A stretch of 64,000 nucleotides of DNA from Schistocephalus solidus. Lineage: Eukaryota; Platyhelminthes; Cestoda; Diphyllobothriidea; Diphyllobothriidae. The notes under the pieces are model-generated. The model did no database searches, was not told the origin of the DNA, and was given only the letters and a program-made list of their open reading frames with translations. Positions 21,411 to 32,878 of the stretch are shown here, piece by piece. The first letter of the stretch is position 1. Every line of letters starts with the position of its first letter. The position numbers and the translations under genes were made by a program. Where the stretch lies: assembly GCA_017591395.1 (NCBI GenBank), contig WEDG01000464.1, positions 237,443-301,442 of the forward strand, written 5' to 3'.

Positions 21411-21905
21411 ACCTGTAAAAGTAGCTTTCCAGTAGCTTCCCTATGACTCGGAGAAAGGACCATCGGGAATTTAAGTGAGCCTCTTGAAACTAAATTTTCG
21501 CTACCTCGAATCGCCCATGAACTATTATGTCTCCTTATATTACCAGTCATCCAAACGATGATGTCATTCGGACGTTCACATTCGGTGGTCCACAGTCTAA
21601 AATGCTGCCGTTTCTTTGGATACTTACCATCATCAGAATTCAATACTGGATCCTAAGATGCTGAGGACTTAAGTTCATTGACGCATTTTCGTGAGATTTT
21701 GTTTCATACGCCTAAGTGGTCAAGAACGAATCACCTCGACGTTTCATTATCTCAGTCTAAAATGCTACTACCGTATTACCCTACTCAACCACCTGACCAT
21801 TTTTTCTTTAGCAGTTTTTTCATCCTACCTTCTTTTAAAAAATAAAGGCTTATTGAACTCTGCCTCCATGTTTATTGTAGGAGTTTTTTCACTGCCTATT
21901 TTTTC
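21411..21905 (+). repeat. Detached 3' UTR of LINE D
   Basis: About 490 bases nearly identical in layout to the D 3' UTR at 14990-15480 and, reversed, at 31271-31760. Shared marks include CTATGACTCGGAGAAAGGAC and ACATTCGGTGGTCCACAG. No RT precedes it; it lies between B1 and G. It ends in TTTTTTCACTGCCTA. Confidence 0.7.
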
Positions 21906-23225
21906 TAGTTCACCATTAATTTTTGACTTCAAAAAGGCCTTTGATGGTGTACCACAGGGGCTTCTTTTTCAGAAGATTTGGTGCGTAGAAATTCAAGGAA
22001 AACTTTTCAATTGGATCAAGAGTTTCTTGTCTTTTAGAGAACAGAGAGTTATTGTTGGAAACTCTAGCTCAAAATGGGCAAAAGTAGAAAGGGGTGTTCC
22101 ACAGGGTTATGTTTTGGATCCCCTACTCTTCCTAAGCTACGTGAACGACTGTCTCAATGACCTAGATTGTGAAGCTGTCATGTTTGCAGATGCCATTAAA
22201 ATATGGACTGAAGTCAGCTGTGCTGATGATGCAAAAGGGTGACAATCGAATATCGACAACCTAAGGGCCTGGCCGGCTAGCAGGCTTCTTAAGTTTAATG
22301 TATTCAAGTGCGTGATCCTACACATAAGCGCCGGTCGAAAAAGTATCTCTTAGACACCAGTACTTTATTAATGGCACTGCATTAAAAGAGGTAGAAACAA
22401 AAAAAGATCTGGGCATGTGGGCAACTGTGAATTTAATGCCCTCAGAACACTGTAAGAAAACAGTCCAGAAGGCAACATGTACACTACATTGGATCAGACG
22501 TGCGTTTAAAAAATATTCCCCCCTGATCTCTTCGGAAAAGTCTATGGCGTCTTTGTGAGACCGCATTTAGATTAAGGAATACCAGCCTGGATACCATGGA
22601 TGAAGAAACATGTTGACCTCCTCGAACAGGTCCAACGGAGAGCATCGAAGATGGTTGACGGTCTTAAGAATTACCGTACCAAGACAGATTGAAAAAGCTT
22701 GACTTATTTCCTCGTTCCAACAGGCACTTACGGTGTAGCCTGCTCTGGACATTCCGGATTATCCGGAACCATGATTCCTCCCTGAGATCGGAGGATTTCT
22801 TCGAGTTTGCCTGCACAAATCAACCGCGTGGTCATCCTTACAAGGTTAATAGAGAACGCACGCGATTGAACCTCAGAAAGTTTTGTTTCAGCCAACGAGT
22901 GGTACAAACTTGGAACTCGTTACCAAGCGAGACGGTTACCTCTGACAGCATTACTGATTTTAAAAGAAGGCTTGATGGCATTATATTTGACAAAAGACGA
23001 CTTTCACAACATGATTACTTAAAACCAGCCTTTTAAAATCTTTCGGGCTCTAATTTTGTTCCACAATGTTTCGCCTATGGCTGTGAAAACGCATTTGATG
23101 TTATGTTACGCTTTGACTCAAAAATTTTTTTAAATGTACACCTTTTTATATTGACTGTACACATGTAATGATAACTTAACATTAATAGGGTCATCAAGGG
23201 CAATGCCTGTAACCCTTCAAAATTT
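21906..23225 (+). pseudogene. Reverse transcriptase of LINE G (A-like), 5'-truncated
   Basis: The frame from 21906 reads FDFKKAFDGVPQ (first catalytic block), VERGVPQGYVLDP and MFADAIKIW. The second catalytic box is therefore FADA, with one aspartate lost. Downstream frames carry KVYGVFVRPHLD, LLEQVQRRASKMV and, at 22689-23036, the C-terminal FSQRVVQTWNSLPSETV. The 3' UTR ends near 23225 with AAGGGCAATGCCTGTAACCC, a small hairpin. It then abuts, tail to tail, the 3' end of minus-strand B5. Broken and catalytically dead. Confidence 0.7.
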
Positions 23226-23328
23226 ACAAATATACTAATTTTAAAACATCGCTAACTGTTGACATAGCAGGACAAGTTATGTATTTTTACACTTAATCTG
23301 CACACATTGTCATAACTTTATTTCGTTA

Positions 23329-24698
23329 CTAATGTTTGCTTAGAAAGTGCCTTGCCGGTGCTAACCAAATATAAATTCTAAATTCTAAAAAATTATAAAA
23401 GTGGACGAGCACCACAGGTATAAGCAGTTGATAGAGTGTTAAAAGTGCAAAGTGTTTTATCAAAAAATCAGTTAGTAATTTAAGCTTTGGATAAGGAAAT
23501 CTTGAAAAAATTAGAACCTTCACATAAGCTTTCAAAAACGAGCTGGATCCAGGAAGAGAACATAATTTTCGAGTTAAAACCCTCTGAAAGTTTTCAATCT
23601 TACTGCGGTCAGAGGCGTTAATCAGCCCAAAGAGGGGAAAGCAGTATTCTAGGATCGGAAGAACAAACATGCGGTACAGGTTTAACTTTGTTTCCGGAAG
23701 GAATAAATTATTTGATATATAAACGACATATCTGTGCAGCCTTTGCAGAAATTCGATTTGCATGAGGCGATAATGCCAGCTTATTTGTGCAACTTAGACC
23801 TAAGTCTCTTATGGCTGATAGTTTTAAAAGTGTACTATTTTTAAATACTAGGGGTCCATGAAGCTCGGCCGGGCCAAACCACACGAAACTAGTCTTGAAT
23901 GGAGAAAAATTCCACCTGTGAACTAGAGCTCAAACGTGAGAACATAAGTAGATCAGTGTTGATTTTATCAACGCAACTATTTGCAGTGTCTTTAGAAAAT
24001 GAATAAATGCACTTGAGATCGTCAGCGTAAACGAAATTTTACGAATGTGTGAGATAAGTTGAAATTTCATTTATGTACAGAATTAAGAGAAGGGGACCAA
24101 GAACCGTGCCTTGAAAATCGCCACTCGTGATCAGCTGATGCGTCGAGTTGCTGTTACCTACTAAAAACTTCTGGCATCGGTAAGACAAGAAGGAACCAAT
24201 GAAGTCGAGGAGAGGAGACCGGATGCCGAGGGCTTCCAGTTCCACCAGAAGACGTTTGTGCGGTACCTTGTCAAAGGCTTTGCACAGGTCAAAGTAGATC
24301 ACAACCACTGACTGTTGCTCATTACATAGGGAAGTGACGAGGATACGGAAAGCTAAGTGACACACTTTGCATGATCTCCCAGGTAGAAAACCATATTGCG
24401 AGTCGCTTAGGAGCTTATTTTCTAAGCAAAAGTCAAGAATTTGATTGAAAATCATTTTTTTCGAGAAGTTTTACTAGAGCGGGTTTTTTTGAACGCCTCG
24501 ATAATTATTTACGTCCGAACGAGATCCCGACTTGAAGACTGGAATAATAAAAGATGTCTTCCATGAGTCAGGAAAGAATCCGTTTAGAAGATTAACTGAG
24601 AATATATGGCTTAGCAATCCGGGAAAGCTTGGCACCCTCTTAATAACTGAGTTTGAAATACCGTCAGTCCCCAAAGAGTGCGAGTTTTTCAGACGCAT
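23329..24698 (-). pseudogene. Reverse transcriptase of LINE B5
   Basis: Three main ORFs. 24474-24698 (fingers) has SLGTDGISNSVIKRVPSF, GFFPDSWKTSFIIPVFKSG and NNYRG. 24039-24455 (palm) has SQYGFLPGRSC, the catalytic VIYFDLCKAFDKVPH and QGTVLGPLL. The second catalytic box YADD is read just after, near 24030, in a further frame. 23329-23763 carries YRMFVLPILEYCFPLFGL. All key residues remain but the frame is broken. Confidence 0.78.
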
Positions 24699-25085
24699 TA
24701 TTTGCTTACGAATTAGTTCTAGGGAGAAATCAATGGTGCTGATAACATTGAATGAGGATGCCTAAAACGTCAGTACCGGTTCAGATTCCATCGTAAGATG
24801 ATTAGCAAAGAATGCGGTAAACAATTCTGCCTTGTCAGAGTCTTCGAGGACGAAGTTCTTTGCTTCCTTTTGTAATGGAGGTATTTAATAACCTCGTTTA
24901 GAGGAGTATTGACGGCGAAACAGTTAAGCAACAGATTTTGCAGAGTTTGGCTCGACATTTCCTCTGTCTGTCACTTGCAAGACGAATCTTAGAGGATAAT
25001 TCAAAAATATCTGCAATCGTAAGATATAAAGATAACGAACTAGTATATTGATCTTTAACTTCTTCCTCAATTACTTAAATCATGG

Positions 25086-25823
25086 CTAAATAAAGTGAGG
25101 GACGGTTGATTCCGATGTGAAGGGCTTGACAATTTTGGTTGGCACAAATTCTAGGATGTTATTTAAAACGACTGACACGAAGTCAGAAATACTTGCTGCG
25201 TCGTTCATGGAGGAGAGATGCTGCCAGTCCAATGAGTCCAAAAAGTTGTTAATTAAGCTCATATCTGCGAGGTCAAAAGAATGATAGGTACGAACGGCGG
25301 TAGCCTTTTTCGATGAGACAATGGGAAAGCAACAGTGATTTAATGTAGTTTTACTTTGGAAGAAGGTCTTCTTAAAATCAACGAAGAGGGGAGCAATGTC
25401 GTTTGTGAAAATCAGGTCTAAAATATGCTTGTCTCTCGTTGAAGAACGGACAAGCTGGGACCAATTAGAGAAATTAATGATATCTGGGAAAGGCTGAAGT
25501 CTGCGTGGACAAAAGTTTGAAATCCAGTCAATTTCAGGAAAATTAAAATCCCCAGCGATTAGTTGAATGCTAAAATTGGACTCCGAGATCAATTTAAAAA
25601 TTTCACAAAGTTTTGCATCATCATTGGATGATGAATTACGCGGGTTGTAAATACATCCGAGAATCGTCTTTTGCCGGGGCGGCAGGATACTTGATGCGAA
25701 GCATTTATCATCTAGATCAAACGGGAAGTGCTTAAATGAAACTTTAATATAGAGAAGACAACCACCACCACGCTTACTAGTGCGGTCTTGACGGTAGAGA
25801 TCATACTGGTCTCTGACAAGCAA
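25086..25823 (-). pseudogene. Endonuclease domain of LINE B5, mostly intact frame
   Basis: This 245-residue frame covers most of the domain: GGGCLLYIKVSFKHFPFDLD, the YNPRNSSSND loop, the catalytic IAGDFNFPEIDW, LVRSSTRDKHILDLIFTND, and a tail entering the linker (DSLDWQHLSSMNDAASISDF). The N-terminal catalytic glutamate region lies just upstream and is damaged. It is the cleanest family B endonuclease in the window. Confidence 0.78.
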
Positions 25824-26074
25824 AGAGTCGGAAATTAAAGGATGGGTTCAAGATTCAGTTACACATTGAAAATCAGGCATTTACTCGAAAGCAATGGCTC
25901 GCAGTTGGGCCATCTTATTTATAACAGATCTAACATTAAGTAATATGACATTTAGGGCAGTTCGAGTATCCAAACTAGGGTTATTGTTATTTATAAAAAA
26001 ATTCTAGGTGGGTAATTCAGTTGGAAGTTATTGTGGTTTGGAGGGTACCTACAACTTGCGCCAAAACGATTGGT

Positions 26075-27362
26075 TTAAGGAACGTCATTTAAAAAAGGCT
26101 GAGAGGGATATCTAAAAGGTGTATGATTAAAACTCTCCGGTATCGAACCATCATAGGGGTTAAGACCGGGATATACCTGTTGGTAGTTAAAACGGAATGA
26201 CGGGAAGTTAGATGGAATAAAGAGGCTGGTGGGAGAGGGTAAGCAGCTATAATAATTTAGTGCTGGAATGTCGGGTGTTGTATATCGGTTAACACGGTAA
26301 GGTATATTTGCCTGTTTGAGAGGCTCGGTTAGTTTTGGAGAAGGCAGTATGCAATTACTGAGAAATTCGATATCTTGCTTTCGGTCTGGGTTATACTTAC
26401 GTCCTTCTGACAACCTGTCTTAGGTGATATAATTGAGGGTATAAGATGACCCGCGTGGTAATGGGACGAGCTTGTTTTTGGAGGGTTAAATAAGTTGTCT
26501 TTAAATTCAGATAATTGCGGATTTTGTATTTGAAGAACGTTATTTATGCGATGTGTCTCAGGACATTTCATGGAGAGGCCTGAAGAACTACATTTAAGAG
26601 AGGACTCTGTTAGTCTAAGTGCTTTAGATGGGTTAGACTGTATAAATGCTTATGATGGGGTTGCGGACATTACAGGTGGGTTGAAAGCACCGGAAGTTGC
26701 AGTATTCGGCCACGGGGGAAACGAAGAAGAAGGTTGCGTGGAGAGGCTGACCGAACGGGTCATCTGATGAGATGAATTAACCGGTGCATTGACGTCAGTG
26801 AAAATACGACCAGACTTATGAATATTAGGTTGACAAATTGATGATAGGAAGGACCCATTTCTTCGCTCCATTGGTGCAAGATGTCGACAAAGGAAACATT
26901 ATGTCATTTCCAAAAAGCGAGAAGTGCAACCTCGTTGAGAAAAGATTGAATCCATCTGAACTTTTTAAAACAATTTAACTATGACAGAAGGATTCTTACT
27001 TCACGAAGAGAGGCGTTTGGCTTCCACTATTTTGTAGTTGAAACCACCCGAATACAAAAGTCCATAGCAACGTCAACTGGGCATTTGTGTATGGGAACAT
27101 TTTTTAGGAGAAAATTATGATAACATTTCTGTCTGTCAAAAGCCTCGCTGGCGACCAAGTGAACAAGCGAATAGAGACGTCTGCAATCCTGAGAGGGAAC
27201 ATCAGATATGTTACCATAGAACAGGTTGTCAAGTATAAATAAAATAGAATAAAACTTCATCATGTAGTCATTGCAGTTCTGTAAAGAGGACAGAGCTAGC
27301 TGTTTAGTTTCAACTATGGGTTGTCCATTTGAGTCAATGTTGAGACTGCTAGGTGTATTCAA
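26075..27362 (-). pseudogene. ORF1 region of LINE B5
   Basis: The piece at 27027-27362 has LALSSLQNCNDYMMKFYSIL and RLYSLVHLVASEAFDRQK, as in B1. A cysteine motif CFLCRHLAPMERRN follows near 26900. A low-complexity Ser/Pro/Asn/Tyr-rich region (26650-26075, with repeated PSPTSLFIPSNFPSFR-type sequence) follows and is also seen in B3 (61659-62012). The function is unassigned. Likely a nucleic-acid-binding first ORF by position. Confidence 0.55.
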
Positions 27363-27500
27363 GCAATGTTTTGGTCCAAGGCATGTAGTTTACGACGAAT
27401 TGAGGTTGCTGGGTTCATCTTTCGTCGAAAATATAAGTACGATATACGCAGGATACGCAGGGCAAAATAGCTTTATGCTTATATAGATTTAAAACCGGTT

Positions 27501-28140
27501 GATATGATGATAATAGAAATAGTCTCTGCAAATAACTTTTTATTGGAAAATTGATAAGGTTTATGAAATTTCAACCTAAATTATATGTTATCGTTTTAAA
27601 ATTCTACTTTTTCTACGTGGATTTATAGGGACGGCAAGGGAGGCTAAGTCAGGTGAAGCATCGTGAGACTGAATATTTCCAACTATTGTAAAATATAACA
27701 ACCACAGATATTTCTAGTTGTCTAAAGGCTATAAATGCAAAACTTTATCAACACTTCAGCCAATAAATAGAGCAAGAAAAAAAATAAGTCCGTTAAAAGT
27801 TGAGAACGAGAAATGAGGCTTTGTCGGGTGAACACTATGACACTGTATAGTTAAACCTATTGTTAAAGACAAAGACCACAAGTATGCGCATCCGATTAAG
27901 GGATAGAAATGCGAAACTTTTATCTACAATTAAGCCAATTACGACAGTAATAACGAAAAGATACGTTCAAGATTTGCGATGTCACTTAGCTTTTGAAAAT
28001 CGACCTGCGCACCTTGACCTTGACCTAGACCTCCTTGACCGGACCTGCATATTGCCGTGGTATATCGAACCCCAGAACAGCGGATGGACATGCACGAAGC
28101 ACTCATCACAGAGGTAAACAAATCTGCCGTAGCAAACACT
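27501..28140. repeat. Unassigned AT-rich tract with an imperfect ~175-bp tandem duplication
   Basis: Two diverged copies lie head to tail at 27640-27814 and 27815-27960. Both start GAGGCT, then T-G-T/A-G-TC-GGTGAA-CA. Both contain a block ending AAATGC(A/G)AAAC followed by AAGCCAAT or CAGCCAAT. The tract lies immediately upstream (5') of LINE B5 ORF1, so it may be that element's 5' UTR. The rest (27961-28140) shows no recognisable gene. Confidence 0.5.
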
Positions 28141-30448
28141 TATTCATACTTTGAGATTTTAACGCTCCAGATATCGATTGGGTATCAATTTACTGCTCGC
28201 GATTGAAAAATTCATTCGAACAGAAATAAACTTCAGTCGGTAAAGGGACGAGTTTCTTAACCAACATGTCCCAATGGAGACGCGGTTTTTAAATCGGCAG
28301 CGGTTAAGCTGTTTGGATCTAATCATTAAAAGAGACGAAAATTGCATCCTTGAATTAAGTTCTTACGCGCCCCTTGGACGAAGTGATCAGTTTGTTATTG
28401 CTTGGCAGTACAGTCAATTTTCTGTACCCAACCGTCGAGCAGTTAAGGAGAGAAATGTATGGAAAGGGATCATCCCAAAATGAAAAAAATAGTGAAAAGG
28501 AAAGACTGGAGCCCTGCCCATGTACCTGACCCAAATGCTGCCTCCTTCATCATTAGTAACTTGATTCAACAGTTGGTTGAAAGTTTCTGCCCACTTAAAA
28601 GGCGATCATACGTCTCCCGACCCGAGTGGGTGACATCAGAAATAAAAAGCAATCTCGAAAAGACAAGAAGACTGTGGAAAACATATGCCAGGCATCAATT
28701 TCTCGACCATTTCTCCGCTTTCAAGAAACAGTGAAATCGGTCACAGAATCTTCTAAGAAAAGAAAGATCAGCCTTTGTGTCAGAAATAGTCAAAGATATA
28801 CCAAGAAATTCGATAAGGTTCTTTGCTTACATGAAAAATGCAAAACGAAATTGGGACTCTATTCCTTGTTTAAAAGACTATCAAGGAAACAGGTTAACCG
28901 ATAACTCTGATAAGACCAGCATGTTATCCAAATTTTTTGTATCCGTGTATACAGAAGAACCGACTTTTGACGAGGAAGAATACTACAGTTTTGCCACACC
29001 TACAAACAAAATCAGCACGGTGTCATTCCAAATGGACACAGTAAGAAAAACTCTGAAACAGCTACAGCCCTTTAAATCACCTGGCCCAGATGGTATATCC
29101 GCAAATTTATCAATGCAATCACTGACCAGCTGGCCTCTCCACTCTCCAAGATATTAGAAAGTTCAATGGAGGCGGGGGCTCTGCCTTCCGAGTGGAACAT
29201 AGTCAACATCACCCCCATCTATGAAGGTGGAGAGAGGAAATCACCAAACAGTTTCCGACCAGTCAGCCTCACAAGTATCTACTGCAAAATGATGGAGAAG
29301 ATAATCAAAATTGAACTGATGAAGCATCTTGAAGAGAATAACTTTTTAAGTTCATATCAACATAGATTTCGAAGTGGTCGATCCTGCCTCACAAACCTGC
29401 TCCCATCCATGGAAAGTTGGACAAGATCATTAGAAATGGGTTTTTCAGTCGATGCGGTCTACATTGACTCAAGCAAAGCCTTTGACAGGGTTCCACAAAG
29501 ACGTCTGATCTTTAAGGTGCGTCAAATGGGTGTGACTGGCAGCCTGCTCAAATGGTTGGTCGACTTTCTCACAGGCAGGTACCAACGTGTTTTTATTGAA
29601 GACGCCAAGTCTCACTGGTAAACCGTTCACAGTGGAGTTACGCAGGGGAGCGTTCTAGATCCCATTTTGTTTCTAATATACGAGAACGACTGCCTTGATT
29701 GTCTGACATGTGAGAAGGTAATGTTCGCTGACGATCTGAAGTAATCAAAATCGATTGAAATATCGAGGAAAGCATGGAAATTACAACAAAACTTAGATCG
29801 ATTGCAAACACGGTGTGATAAGTGGCTGTTGAACCTTAATTTCAACAAATGCTAAATAATCTGACTGCAGTCTAGTTCAAGAAGGATGATTAGGCTTGAA
29901 TATAATTACTTCATTAATGGTCACCAACTCCACTCAAACCATCGTCGCACTGTGCAAATTTAGCAAAGAAAGCTCAGTGTATCTTAGGAGAGATCAGGTG
30001 CGTGTTTTGAACATTTATCCGGCCAGTGTCGGAATATTTCTTTCAGGCGTGGCGCCCGTGGACGGAACATGACTACGCTCTGTTGGAGAAAGTTCAACTG
30101 ACGGCGACGAAACTAGTCAGTGGATTGGAATGCCTACTCTATGAGGGCCGACTAGAAAGACTTAATTTTTTTCCTCTCTCTTAAAGGCAATACAAAGGGG
30201 TTATGATCTTAGTCTTCAAAATTATCAGAGGAGATGATTGTGCTCTTCAGATGGTCGACTTTTTTGAATTAGCAAACATGACAAATCTCCGAGGTCACCA
30301 ATACAAACTGAGGAGAAACCATGCAAAACTTGAAGTGTGGGCCAACTTATCTTCCCAATGGGTGATTTAAGAATGGAGCAAACTGCCAACTTCGGTTTTT
30401 CAGGCTGAAAGCGTTGAAATGTTTAAAAGAAGGTTTGATAAATTTTTC
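28141..30448 (+). mobile_element. LINE copy A4 (family A), 5'-truncated
   Basis: The copy begins in the endonuclease C-terminus (LGRSDQFVIAWQYSQF near 28375-28420), continues through a basic linker (28459-28904) and the RT (28777 to about 30440). It ends at the C-terminal MFKRRFDKFF without any 3' UTR of its own. It directly abuts the 3' tail of a minus-strand A1-type fragment. The frame breaks at several points. Confidence 0.72.
28777..29621 (+). pseudogene. Reverse transcriptase of LINE A4
   Basis: Two ORFs. 28777-29157 has the fingers with SPGPDGISAN. 29166-29621 has NSFRPVSLTSIYCKMMEKII, HRFRSGRSCLTN, the catalytic YIDSSKAFDRVPQRRL (YIDF in relatives) and FLTGRYQRVF. A stop near 29621 precedes the QGSVLDPILF block, and the box MFADDLK is read at about 29721-29742. 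Downstream, decayed thumb sequence continues to about 30440. Confidence 0.72.
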
Positions 30449-31104
30449 AGTATCAGTATCAGTATATTTGAGGGAGATGTATGTGATTCACCTTTGAATT
30501 CCCTTTTTTTACATGCGAATTGCGTTATCAAAAAGATAGTATCTCGATATGTAGGCGAGGCCAACATAGTGGAACATAGTTGAAAAAGAGCAAACAGGGA
30601 AAAAAACTCCCGGTGATATTTAGGAGAAAAAAACTGTCGCCCTTGGGGGCTCCAACGGGGGCATTGTGGAGGTGACATGAATCAGCCAAGTGCTCCCTTG
30701 CTGATTGAGAGTCCGTTGAGGGATTTCAAAGGCGGAAATGTATGCCCAGATCATCCTCGGTCCATTGCGGTTCAAACCAAGGGAGAACGTTCATACACCT
30801 CATGGACGACGGCCGCCAGTTCCAGCTGATGCAAACACTCACTGTGTCCCCAAGGTGTGCAAAAAATTAAGCAGCGAAGACCTCGAGGACCCCAGCATGG
30901 GAATTATGGGATTGCAAGACCTTAAACGAAATTAACAAACAAATAAATATTACTAAAATGTAGCTAGTAGTATCATAAGTACCTTATTGCTGAAGTCCCT
31001 CTTGCAGCTTTTAGTTCGTGTTGTAACTCGAACCATTATATCGATCTTACTTTCGCTTTAAAGCCTCCAAGGATTCTAACATAACAACATCCAGAGGAAG
31101 ACTA
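30449..31104 (-). mobile_element. A1-type LINE, 5'-truncated 3' end
   Basis: The reverse complement matches 1668-2335 of A1 from the RT C-terminus through the whole 3' UTR. It keeps the hairpin (about 30555-30575) and the terminal TACTGA repeats (read as TCAGTA on the plus strand, 30450-30470). It is 656 bp long. Its tail end lies directly against A4, and its 5' truncation point lies against a family B 3' tail. Confidence 0.8.
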
Positions 31105-31270
31105 GCACCGGCAAGGCACTTTCAAAACAAACATTCTAAATTCTAAATTCTAAATTAGTAACTAAATAAAATTATGACAATGTTTGCAGATAAAATGTAC
31201 AAATACTTAGTAATGTAGACAGAAATTGTCCTGCTAGGTCAACAGTAAGCGATGTTTTGAGATTAAAAGT
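31105..31270 (+). repeat. 3' tail of a B5-type LINE
   Basis: Matches the minus strand of 23225-23375, the B5 3' UTR. It starts CACCGGCAAGGCACTTTC, carries three ATTCTAA heptamers (31133-31153) and ends near GCGATGTTTTGAGATT. Only this ~165-bp 3' end is present. Confidence 0.6.
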
Positions 31271-32878
31271 GAACAAGAAAGATAGGCAGTAAAAAACATT
31301 TTTACCTTAAAAATGGAGGCAGTGTTCAATATGCCTTCATTTTCGAATAGACGGTAGGAGAAAAAACTGCTTATGAAAATAAGGTCAGCTGGTAGAGTTG
31401 GGTAATACTGCAGTAGCATTTCAGAATGAGATAATGAAACGCCGAGATAGTTCGTTCTTGTTCACTTAGGCGTATAAAAAATCTCACGAAAATGAGTCAA
31501 TGAACTTGAGGCCTCAGCATCGGATGATCCAGAATTGAATTCTAATGATGGTTAGTATCTAACGAAACGGGCAGCATTTTCGACTGTGGACCACCAAATG
31601 TATACGTCCGAATGACTTCATCGTTTGGATGAATGGAGATATAAGGAGACATCATGGTTCATGGGCGACTCGCGGTAGCGAAAATATGGTTTCAAGAGGG
31701 TCACATAAATTCCCGAGGGTCCTTTCTCCAAGTCATGCGGAAAGCTTCTGGGATAATATGAAGAAAATAAAGATTAATAGAAACAGTGTTAAGATAAATG
31801 TGCAGTCTTCGCTTGAATGCAAATAGACTAGTTAACGACTTTATTTCAATTGGCAAGTTATTCCAAAGAAAGCTATACCTAGAAGCAAAGAATATAGAGC
31901 GTTGTAACGTGGAGGATGCAGGAGGAGGTATTGTTAGTGCAGAATTTCTTAGGTTATAACGAAGACTAACATAGATACAACAAGAAATCTTGGGGAGAGT
32001 TAAGCTATTAATTAGTCAGAAAAAGAGACAAAAGCCTGCTTCTAGTGTCATGACCCAAATAAATTTAAGCTTCGTTAGCTGGCATCTTGTTGAGTAGGAA
32101 GTAGTTGAAATAGTCGGAAAAAGGAGTTTTTAGTGAAATGTCTTTGGAAATTTTCAATTTTTGAACGGTTAGATTCGTTCATTAAACCGACGAAAGGACA
32201 GCAAAATTCAATAATGGGAAGTACATACATACGATGAAGACTTAATTTAATTTCAGGAAGGTATACATTTTGAGAAATGAAGCCAAAAATCTGAGCAGGT
32301 TTGGCCATAGTTATATCGGCATGAGGCGAAAATCTAATTAATAGGTGAAGCTTAAGCCAAAGTCCTTGATGGAGCAACATTCAGTCATAGGGCAACCTTA
32401 AAATATAACAGGTTGCGGCAACCTTACAGACCCAAAACTCATGAAACGACACTTAGAAGGTGATAACTCAATTAGCCATGTGGAGCTCCACGCCGAAAGA
32501 GCGTCTTTGTCCGAATGAATTAGTTCTAGGCATCGTTCGGTCGCAGAGGTAGAGAAGGAATATACGCATTTGAGGTCATCAGCATAAATAAAGATTGAGG
32601 ATGTTTGACTATCGATGAGATATCATTTATATACAGTAAGAACAACAAAGGACCTAGTACGGTACCTTAAATGTCACCACTCATAATCGGATTAGCACTT
32701 GAGTATGAGGCCCCTACTAAAACTTTTTGTTTTCGATCATTTACGTATGATCTAACAAAGTCAGTTTGGGGACTACAAAATCGTATAGGTTCTAGTTTAG
32801 CTAGAAGTCATCTATGAGGCACTTTTTTCGAATGCCTTACTACGACCAAAATAGATAACTGATACAGATAGATGATTA
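31271..32878 (-). mobile_element. LINE D, second copy, 5'-truncated
   Basis: The minus strand carries the D 3' UTR (31271-31760) and RT C-terminal part (31830-32380, with ADITMAKPAQIFGFISQN and LSLHRMYVLPIIEFCCPFVG). Palm fragments follow up to about 32870, where VIYFDL lies at the extreme end. It starts at nearly the same RT position as the plus-strand D copy at 13895. It is followed by the 3' end of B2. Confidence 0.65.

Larger units (their letters stand above)
23226..27500 (-). mobile_element. LINE copy B5 (family B), near full length
   Basis: On the minus strand: ORF1 region (27362-26075), endonuclease (25823-25086), linker and RT fingers (about 24958-24474), RT palm (24455-24039) and RT end (23763-23329). 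The 3' UTR ends near 23226 and is different from that of B1-B4. It contains AAATTCT repeats (about 23370-23390). Part of this 3' UTR recurs in plus orientation at 31105-31270. About 4.3 kb, with several frameshifts. Confidence 0.72.
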
